Assembly: GCA_029549705.1 (NCBI GenBank)
Contig: JAKPIR010000410.1
Coordinates: 1 to 7,186, forward strand
Source: Pseudomonadota bacterium
GTDB lineage: Bacteria; Pseudomonadota; Gammaproteobacteria; Burkholderiales; Methylophilaceae
Length of the DNA stretch: 7,186 bases
Direction of reading: 5' to 3'
The position numbers and the translations under genes were made by a program. The notes below the pieces were generated by a model. The model was not told where the DNA came from, searched no databases, and saw only the letters and a list, made by a program, of their open reading frames with translations. Below are positions 1 to 4,679 of this stretch, in pieces (within the stretch, counting starts at the first letter, position 1; every line of letters starts with the position of its first letter).

Positions 1-1040
1 AATGTCGTCTGTGGCCCTAAGATTTGTTGCACCAGCCTAACTTCATCGGCCACGTTTTCTGCCATCACCCCTTTACGGCCGACGCAACTTACACATACTG
101 CCAGACCAGGCTGACTGGTGCTGGCGTTGCTGGTAACTAAATGTGCTGCATCGCCTGCGCCTTCAACCAAACGGTCATGTGTTGCCTGACAAAAACGCAC
201 GGTTTCACCTTCATCTACATTGCCTGCAAAAGTAAGGCTATTTTCTTTAGCGTCAATGGCCAGAAGCGTGCGGATTTTTTCAATGTCGCGCTTGCCCTCT
301 TCAATAATTGCAAACGGAAATTTCAGTCCAGAACCGGGCAAGCCTTTTGCCGAATGTGCACCAATGTACATATTGTAGAGCGGTAGCGCCGGTTTGCCGT
401 CTAATTCCAGCACCACGTTTTTGTTGGATTTTGTCACTTTGCGTGGCGGGCCATAAGGTTTCCAGCCACGGCCAACGCCTGTTGCAGCAATAAGATGTCG
501 GCCATATAAACCAACAGCAATCACTAAACCTTCAGCCACGTTGTCATTAAATAACTGCACGGTTTTGCTGAAGTTAAATCCATCACCGGCCATGCCGCCC
601 ATAATCGGCGTATTGCCAAGAACGCTCTTAAAACCTTCAAGTAACTCTGAACCATTCACATGCAGGCCATCAGAATATACCAGCACCGCTTTTAATTCAT
701 CAGATTTTAACTGGCGCGCTAAATCTGTAGCCGTTTCAAACGAGTTCTGCATACTCGTCATTTTGGTATGTGTCACGCGTTGAACGGTTTTTTCCCACTG
801 AATGGCAGTGATTTGCAAGCTGTCATCCAGCACGCCGTTGGCAGAAATTTCACCTGCAGTAGAACAACCGATAATTTGTGCGGCAGGAAAACGCGATTTT
901 AGAGTGGCAGGCAATTTCGCATCGTTAAATCGCTCTCGAGAACCAAAGACTAAGACTAAACTCGCGCTGGGTAACGGCGAAACAGCAGGTAAATCTTTAA
1001 GTGCCGTTTTAGCATTAAGTATTTCTTGTCGCACAATCAT
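1..1040 (-). CDS. FIST-domain sensory protein (partial, C-terminus outside window)
   Basis: The minus-strand frame is open from ATG at 1040 to the window edge: 346 codons plus 2 nt, no stop. A FIST N-terminal domain spans roughly residues 25-220, with the family-typical GCSTAGEI at 58-65, MGGMAGDGF at 147-155 and GRGWKPYGP at 190-198. A FIST C-terminal domain follows from about 221, with VSCVGRKG at 317-324. Family members of this kind are usually somewhat longer than 346 residues, so probably only a short tail is missing, but a fused output domain beyond the edge cannot be excluded. There is no signal peptide or membrane segment, so the protein is predicted cytoplasmic. FIST domains are ligand-sensing modules found with chemotaxis and two-component proteins; the ligand is unknown here. 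The start is supported by AGGGA at 1049-1053 (minus strand) with an 8-nt spacer and an in-frame stop further upstream. It is divergent from the pil-chp operon. The family call is confident; a role in pilus signalling is inference. Confidence 0.88.
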   Translation of the reverse strand, partial: MIVRQEILNAKTALKDLPAVSPLPSASLVLVFGSRERFNDAKLPATLKSRFPAAQIIGCSTAGEISANGVLDDSLQITAIQWEKTVQRVTHTKMTSMQNSFETATDLARQLKSDELKAVLVYSDGLHVNGSELLEGFKSVLGNTPIMGGMAGDGFNFSKTVQLFNDNVAEGLVIAVGLYGRHLIAATGVGRGWKPYGPPRKVTKSNKNVVLELDGKPALPLYNMYIGAHSAKGLPGSGLKFPFAIIEEGKRDIEKIRTLLAIDAKENSLTFAGNVDEGETVRFCQATHDRLVEGAGDAAHLVTSNASTSQPGLAVCVSCVGRKGVMAENVADEVRLVQQILGPQTT

Positions 1041-1079
1041 GAAGGCAATCCCTGATTTAAAGTTTTAAACGATAAAAAA

Positions 1080-1089
1080 TTCACGTGAA
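1080..1089. repeat. 10-bp perfect palindrome TTCACGTGAA
   Basis: The site is its own reverse complement and lies 40 bp upstream of the FIST start codon. A second copy of its right part, GTGAAC, occurs at 1106-1111, exactly 21 bp (about two helical turns) from the first at 1085-1090. This arrangement would suit a dimeric regulator, but no regulator can be named from the sequence and a chance palindrome is possible. Confidence 0.35.
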
Positions 1090-1130
1090 CAGTTGTTAAA
1101 ATTTTGTGAACCAATTGTAAAGTTAGGTAA

Positions 1131-1158
1131 TTTATATCATTATGGATGAAAATGCAAA
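1131..1158 (-). promoter_or_regulatory. Candidate sigma70 promoter for the FIST gene
   Basis: Read on the minus strand, TTTGCA (plus 1153-1158, 4 of 6 to the -35 consensus) is followed after 16 bp by TATAAA (plus 1131-1136, 5 of 6 to the -10 consensus). This would give a leader of about 80 nt that includes the TTCACGTGAA palindrome. In DNA this AT-rich such matches arise by chance, so the call is weak. Confidence 0.3.
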
Positions 1159-1160
1159 AT

Positions 1161-1238
1161 ATTACATAGATACCGCAATATATTAATGTAATACATTACA
1201 TAGTATTGCTTATTGCGTGATTTTACATATAATGTAAT
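1161..1238. repeat. Cluster of five ATTACAT/ATGTAAT half-sites forming two palindromes
   Basis: A lone ATTACAT lies at 1161-1167. ATGTAAT (1186-1192) and ATTACAT (1195-1201) form a perfect 7-bp inverted repeat with a 2-bp spacer. TTACAT (1223-1228) and ATGTAA (1232-1237) form a 6-bp inverted repeat with a 3-bp spacer. The two pairs have opposite polarity: the first is ATGTAAT-out, the second TTACAT-in. The cluster resembles a multi-site operator and sits 70-150 bp upstream of the pilG start. Whether a protein binds it is inference. Confidence 0.55.
1206..1233 (+). promoter_or_regulatory. Candidate sigma70 promoter of the pil-chp operon
   Basis: A perfect TATAAT -10 hexamer at 1228-1233 follows TTGCTT (1206-1211, 3 of 6 to the -35 consensus) with a 16-bp spacer. 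Transcription would start near 1240, giving a leader of about 70 nt before the pilG GTG. The -10 lies wholly inside the TTACAT-ATA-ATGTAA inverted repeat (1223-1237), so a factor bound there would compete with RNA polymerase. The poor -35 fits a regulated promoter, but the background is AT-rich and no start site is measured. Confidence 0.45.
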
Positions 1239-1297
1239 CCAATTATTTGTAAGAATGATAGTGAATTTGCGCGGTCGTGAGCGCGCCAATGTTAATT

Positions 1298-1302
1298 AGG
1301 AG
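1298..1302 (+). promoter_or_regulatory. Ribosome binding site deciding the pilG GTG start
   Basis: AGGAG lies 7 nt before the GTG at 1310, ideal Shine-Dalgarno spacing. The in-frame upstream candidates, GTG at 1277 and ATG at 1289, lack a comparable site, and starting at either would place this AGGAG inside the coding sequence. Confidence 0.75.
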
Positions 1303-1309
1303 CTTGCTT

Positions 1310-1771
1310 GTGAGTCTGGATAAGCCAAGTCAAGAAGAACAGTCGAACGCAAAAAAACTCAGCTTAGAAGCGCTGTCAGAAGTTAAGGTCATGGTCATTG
1401 ATGACAGCAATACCATCCGTCGTAGTGCCGAGATTTTTCTTAAAAACTCAGGCTGCAAGGTGATTCTGGCGGAAGATGGTTTTGATGCACTGGCAAAAAT
1501 TGCCAACGAGCATCCAGATATTATCTTTGTCGATATCATGATGCCGCGTTTAGACGGCTATCAAACTTGCTCGCTCATTAAGCGAAACGCACGCTATAAA
1601 ACTACCCCAGTCATTATGTTGTCCAGCAAAGATGGCTTATTTGACCGTGCGCGCGGGCGTATGGTGGGTTCAGATCAATATCTCACTAAACCATTTACGC
1701 AAGAAACGCTGGTCGACGCCGTGCAAACATATGCATCATTAAGCAAAAATAATCAAGAAGAGGCAGAATAA
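1310..1771 (+). CDS. pilG: Type IV pilus response regulator PilG (CheY-like)
   Basis: A 153-residue protein consisting of a short polar N-terminal extension (about 1-24) and one receiver domain (about 25-145), with no output domain. The phosphorylation machinery is intact: acidic pair D31-D32, phospho-acceptor D75 in FVDIMMPRLDG, S105 in the Ser/Thr position of MLSSKDG, and K127 in the LTKPF motif. The SSKDGLFDRARGRMVGSDQYLTKPF stretch is split by family-typical residues of PilG; the P. aeruginosa protein is of similar length (about 135). In the known system PilG is phosphorylated by ChpA and promotes pilus extension and cAMP synthesis. It is the first gene of the operon and ends 1 nt before pilH, implying translational coupling. 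The start is chosen from AGGAG at 1298-1302. A longer form from GTG 1277 (164 residues) is less likely. Identity rests on sequence plus the pilGHIJ-chpA order. Confidence 0.93.
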   Translation: MSLDKPSQEEQSNAKKLSLEALSEVKVMVIDDSNTIRRSAEIFLKNSGCKVILAEDGFDALAKIANEHPDIIFVDIMMPRLDGYQTCSLIKRNARYKTTPVIMLSSKDGLFDRARGRMVGSDQYLTKPFTQETLVDAVQTYASLSKNNQEEAE

Positions 1772-1772
1772 T

Positions 1773-2138
1773 ATGGCAATTGAAAAAATATTAGTGGTAG
1801 ATGATTCAGCAACAGACCGGTTTTTTCTAACGGAGCTGCTAGAAACCGCAGGTTTTAGTGTCACCGGTGCAGACAGTGGTGAAGACTGCCTAGATAAAGT
1901 GGCAGCCAACCCGCCAGATTTGGTGCTGATGGATGTTGTGATGCCGGGGTTAACCGGCTTTCAGGTAACCCGTATGCTGACGAAAGACCCTAAAACCGCC
2001 AATATTCCAGTCATTTTATGTACAGGAAAATCTCAAGCTACAGACCTAGCATGGGCGCTTAAAATGGGCGCAAAAGCCTGTGTCACTAAGCCTGTCGTGA
2101 GTGCTGATTTATTGGCGCTGATTAAAACCTTAGGTTAA
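1773..2138 (+). CDS. pilH: Type IV pilus response regulator PilH (CheY-like)
   Basis: A 121-residue single receiver domain that fills the whole protein. Visible active-site residues are D10-D11, phospho-acceptor D54 in VLMDVVMPGLTGF, T84 in ILCTGKSQATD and K106 in VTKP. The CTGKSQATDLAWALKMGA region matches the PilH type, in which a T-x-K/Q-TD-x-x-W pattern follows beta-strand 4. The family usual length is about 120, so it is complete. PilH is the second receiver of Pil-Chp systems, thought to favour retraction or act as a phosphate sink opposing PilG. The start ATG lies 1 nt after the pilG stop and is preceded by AAGAGG at 1758-1763 inside the end of pilG, so the two are very likely co-translated. 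Confidence 0.93.
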   Translation: MAIEKILVVDDSATDRFFLTELLETAGFSVTGADSGEDCLDKVAANPPDLVLMDVVMPGLTGFQVTRMLTKDPKTANIPVILCTGKSQATDLAWALKMGAKACVTKPVVSADLLALIKTLG

Positions 2139-2178
2139 GTTTTAAACCGTTTAGACTTCAATTGCACACAGTTAAATA

Positions 2179-2709
2179 ATGGCAAAAAGCTCAAATTTAC
2201 GTGAGTTTCAAGAAGCGATTCTTCAAAAACTCAAAGAAGCCACCAGCTCAGGCGCGGCAGAGTCGTCTTCACGTCTTGGGGTGATTGTAGGTGAATATCG
2301 ATTGCTGATTAATTTAACCGCAGTGACAGAGGTGTTACCGGTGCCGACGATGCAACCCGTACCGCTAACACAGCCTTGGTTTTTAGGCGTGGCAAACGTG
2401 CGGGGTAATTTGTATAACATTACTGATTTACAGCAATTTATTGGTAAGCCTTCGCTGCCGAAAACCATACACAGCCGCATTTTATTGCTGAACTCGCCCA
2501 ACACAACGCAAGCCGCGTTGGTTGTCACCAGTTTAGTGGGTTTGCGTAATATTGAGGCCATGAAAGTAAGGCAAAAAGCCGATGCCAATCGAGGTTTGCT
2601 GGATTTATTTATTAAGCAAGTATATGAAGATGAAAATCAGCAAACCTGGGAAGAGTTGAATATTGAAGCGCTGGTACAACATCAGGATTTTATTCAGCCT
2701 ACGATATAG
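2179..2709 (+). CDS. pilI: CheW-like adaptor protein PilI
   Basis: A 176-residue protein with a polar helical N-terminus (1-31) and a CheW domain from about 32 to 172. The region WFLGVANVRGNLYNITDL (67-84) corresponds to the CheW signature around the LGxxxxRGxxxxxxDL turn. The length agrees with known PilI proteins (about 178). It should couple the receptor PilJ to the kinase ChpA in the cytoplasm. It follows pilH after 40 nt with no terminator between. The ATG at 2179 is the first start after an in-frame TAA at 2173, and the next ATG would cut into the CheW domain. There is no clear Shine-Dalgarno upstream (the leader is AT-rich), so translation may be modest or depend on upstream ribosomes. 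Confidence 0.92.
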   Translation: MAKSSNLREFQEAILQKLKEATSSGAAESSSRLGVIVGEYRLLINLTAVTEVLPVPTMQPVPLTQPWFLGVANVRGNLYNITDLQQFIGKPSLPKTIHSRILLLNSPNTTQAALVVTSLVGLRNIEAMKVRQKADANRGLLDLFIKQVYEDENQQTWEELNIEALVQHQDFIQPTI

Positions 2710-2820
2710 CATTGCTTTGAAATTTGAGACGTGTGGTGAAAATTGTATTTAAGTAATTGATTTTAATAAATAACATTTTAATTATAAAAATATTATAATT
2801 TTATGGATTGGGGTTAAAAA
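2710..2820 (+). promoter_or_regulatory. AT-rich pilI-pilJ gap with possible internal promoter and hairpin
   Basis: This 111-bp gap is strikingly AT-rich. An inverted repeat AATTATA (2780-2786) and TATAATT (2794-2800) with a 7-bp loop contains a TATAAT at 2794-2799 in its right arm; a poor -35 (TAACAT, 2771-2776) sits 17 bp upstream. It could be an internal promoter for pilJ-chpA, or simply a spacer. The hairpin has no GC pairs and no clear U-tract function, so I do not call a terminator. GGGG at 2810-2813, 7 nt before the pilJ ATG, is the ribosome binding site. Confidence 0.35.
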
Positions 2821-4575
2821 ATGGCGTTAAATCTAGCGGTTGTTAAAAGCTTGCCACAGTTATTTGGCGGTTTTTTGAATAAGCTAACAAGTAAAAAGGC
2901 TGGCGCTTCAACGACCGAGGCGGTTGGTTCTGGCTTAAAACAACTTTATTTGCAAATTGCAGCGTTTATCATATTCGCGGCGCTGAGCTTCTGGGTGATT
3001 AACCAAGTGCGTGTGAATGGTCCGGTGTACAACACCTTGCATGACTTTGATACGTTGGTTGCCGATACGGTGCCACCGCCACTATATCCTGTGGACGCGT
3101 TTGCAGCGTACAACGAAGCCTATGTAGCGTCATCCAATTTTAATAATGATAAGCGTGATAAGGCGCTCGCGAAGGCCGCCAGATTTGAAGCGCTATTCCG
3201 GGAGCGTTCCGCTTACTGGCAGGATAATATTGAGAATCAGGAATTAAAAGGCGCGTTGCTTGCTTCGATTAAAGCGGGCGAAAACTTTTTCTTGGTTGCA
3301 AAAAATCGCTTTATTCCTTCTTTACCGTTAGGTACGGTAGCGGCTTCGGCACCGCTCTCAGAATTAACCGCTGCGTTTGAGATTACCAACCAAACAGGTA
3401 ACACGTTGCGCGAAGCGGTCGCACGGGAAAACACCAAGCTACTTGAGTCGCAAACCAACTTTATTCAGCTTGTGTTGGCCGGCCTGCTACTATTGGGTTT
3501 GACGTTGTTAGCACTGATGTACTTTTTTGGTAAAAAGCAAGCAACGCAGGCGATGTTGCTTACCGAGCAACTCGCAAAAGATGGCCAAGAAAACCAAGAG
3601 GCCGTTCTGCAGTTGCTAGATGAGATGGGCGATTTGTCAGATGGTGACTTAAGCGTAAAAGCGCAGGTGAAAGATAACATTACCGGGGCGATTGCAGATT
3701 CCATTAACTATACCATTGATAATCTGCGAGATTTGGTGCTGGAGATTAACCGGGCGACCGAACAGGTGACATCGGCAACAGAAGTTGCGCAGGAAACATC
3801 AACCAAGCTGTTAAGCGCGGCTGAAACGCAATCGGAGCAAATTCTGCAAACAACAGATGCAGTAACCGACATGACACGCTCTATTTTACAGGTTTCTAAC
3901 AACGCGGCGCAGGCTTCAGAGGTGGCGCAGCGCTCACTCGAAGCTGCAAACCAAGGTTCGCAAGCGGTGCAAAATACCATTGCGGGGATGAACGATATTC
4001 GTACACAAATTCAAGAAACCTCAAAACGAATTAAACGCTTAGGTGAAAGCTCACAAGAAATTAGTGAAATTGTGGAATTGATTTCCGATATTACCGAACA
4101 AACCAATATTCTGGCGTTGAATGCGGCCATTCAGGCGGCATCCGCTGGTGAAGCAGGTCGAGGCTTTACCGTTGTTGCGGAAGAGGTGCAGCGTCTAGCG
4201 GAACGTTCAAGTGAAGCGACTAAGCAAATTAGTGCGATTGTGAAAACCATTCAAACTGACACACATGGCGCGGTAGCTGCGATGGAGAAAAGTACCGAGG
4301 GTGTGGTTGACGGTGCTCGTGTGGCTGATGCCGCAGGTCAGGCGCTGACTGAAATTGAGTCTGTAACGGTGAATCTGGCACGACTCATTCAATCTATTTC
4401 AACCGCAACCACTGCGCAAACGGAATCAGCTTCTGTGGTGGCAAATAATATGCAGTTAATTCAAGAGATTACTACGCAGACATCAGAGGGTACTAAGCTG
4501 ACCGCAGATGCGGTAGGTCAGTTAACATCTCTTGCTGAAGAATTGCGTACTTCTGTTGCTGGTTTTAAATTGTAA
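2821..4575 (+). CDS. pilJ: Type IV pilus methyl-accepting chemoreceptor PilJ
   Basis: A 584-residue inner-membrane receptor. The order is a cytoplasmic N-terminus (1-40), TM1 at about 42-60, a periplasmic sensor of about 155 residues (61-214), TM2 at about 215-236 and a HAMP-like stretch (about 240-307). Next comes a long coiled-coil signalling domain with the hairpin tip at about 424-456, containing EQTNILALNAAIQ and AGEAGRGFTVVAEEVQRLAE. The Q-AAS in place of the common E-AAR just before AGEAGRGF is typical of PilJ-type receptors. The protein is about 100 residues shorter than the P. aeruginosa PilJ (682), mostly in the periplasmic sensor. The C-terminus (VAGFKL) has no CheR/CheB-binding pentapeptide. 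The start is supported by GGGG 7 nt upstream. It lies between the adaptor and kinase genes, as expected of a dedicated Pil-Chp receptor for surface or pilus signals. Confidence 0.93.
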   Translation: MALNLAVVKSLPQLFGGFLNKLTSKKAGASTTEAVGSGLKQLYLQIAAFIIFAALSFWVINQVRVNGPVYNTLHDFDTLVADTVPPPLYPVDAFAAYNEAYVASSNFNNDKRDKALAKAARFEALFRERSAYWQDNIENQELKGALLASIKAGENFFLVAKNRFIPSLPLGTVAASAPLSELTAAFEITNQTGNTLREAVARENTKLLESQTNFIQLVLAGLLLLGLTLLALMYFFGKKQATQAMLLTEQLAKDGQENQEAVLQLLDEMGDLSDGDLSVKAQVKDNITGAIADSINYTIDNLRDLVLEINRATEQVTSATEVAQETSTKLLSAAETQSEQILQTTDAVTDMTRSILQVSNNAAQASEVAQRSLEAANQGSQAVQNTIAGMNDIRTQIQETSKRIKRLGESSQEISEIVELISDITEQTNILALNAAIQAASAGEAGRGFTVVAEEVQRLAERSSEATKQISAIVKTIQTDTHGAVAAMEKSTEGVVDGARVADAAGQALTEIESVTVNLARLIQSISTATTAQTESASVVANNMQLIQEITTQTSEGTKLTADAVGQLTSLAEELRTSVAGFKL

Positions 4576-4679
4576 TGTTTAACAACGTTCTAAATTAAAA
4601 CGAAAACCATTGATGAGTTCAGTGAAAATTTGCATGAAAACACCAACCACCAAATTGCGCAATAAAACAGGGGTGCAGC
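4576..4679 (+). other. pilJ-chpA spacer, no pilK
   Basis: A 104-nt gap with no ORF of its own and no terminator-like hairpin. In P. aeruginosa this position is occupied by pilK, a CheR-type methyltransferase; nothing resembling it is left here. AGGGG at 4669-4673, 6 nt before the chpA ATG, is a good ribosome binding site. Confidence 0.6.

Larger units (their letters stand above)
1041..1309. promoter_or_regulatory. Divergent intergenic region between FIST gene and pilG
   Basis: This 269-bp AT-rich non-coding stretch separates two divergent genes and must hold the FIST promoter and probably the operon promoter. It contains a 10-bp perfect palindrome TTCACGTGAA (1080-1089), whose GTGAAC half recurs 21 bp downstream (1106-1111), and a dense cluster of ATTACAT/ATGTAAT half-sites (1161-1238). 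An inverted pair CGCAATA (1174-1180) and TATTGCG (1211-1217) brackets the first palindrome. I see no convincing ORF and no GC-rich terminator in it. Confidence 0.75.

Noticed and set aside
141..1068. Four plus-strand ORFs of 61-88 codons
   Set aside because: All lie antisense to the FIST gene, whose continuous frame carries recognisable domain motifs, and their translations look like out-of-frame sequence.
1161..1238. ATTACAT repeats as a CRISPR array or plasmid iterons
   Set aside because: The units are 7 bp with irregular spacing and mixed orientation, and no cas or replication gene is nearby.
1277..1309. Longer pilG starting at GTG 1277 or ATG 1289
   Set aside because: Neither has a good Shine-Dalgarno, while AGGAG at 1298-1302 is ideally placed for GTG 1310. 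The extra residues (including part of the ribosome binding site) do not resemble the PilG N-terminus.
2780..2800. AATTATA/TATAATT inverted repeat as an intrinsic terminator after pilI
   Set aside because: The stem is A-T only with no GC pairs, and the operon genes continue on the same strand.
3237..4392. Minus-strand ORFs inside pilJ
   Set aside because: They are shadows of the pilJ coding sequence, with no start signals and no recognisable protein features.
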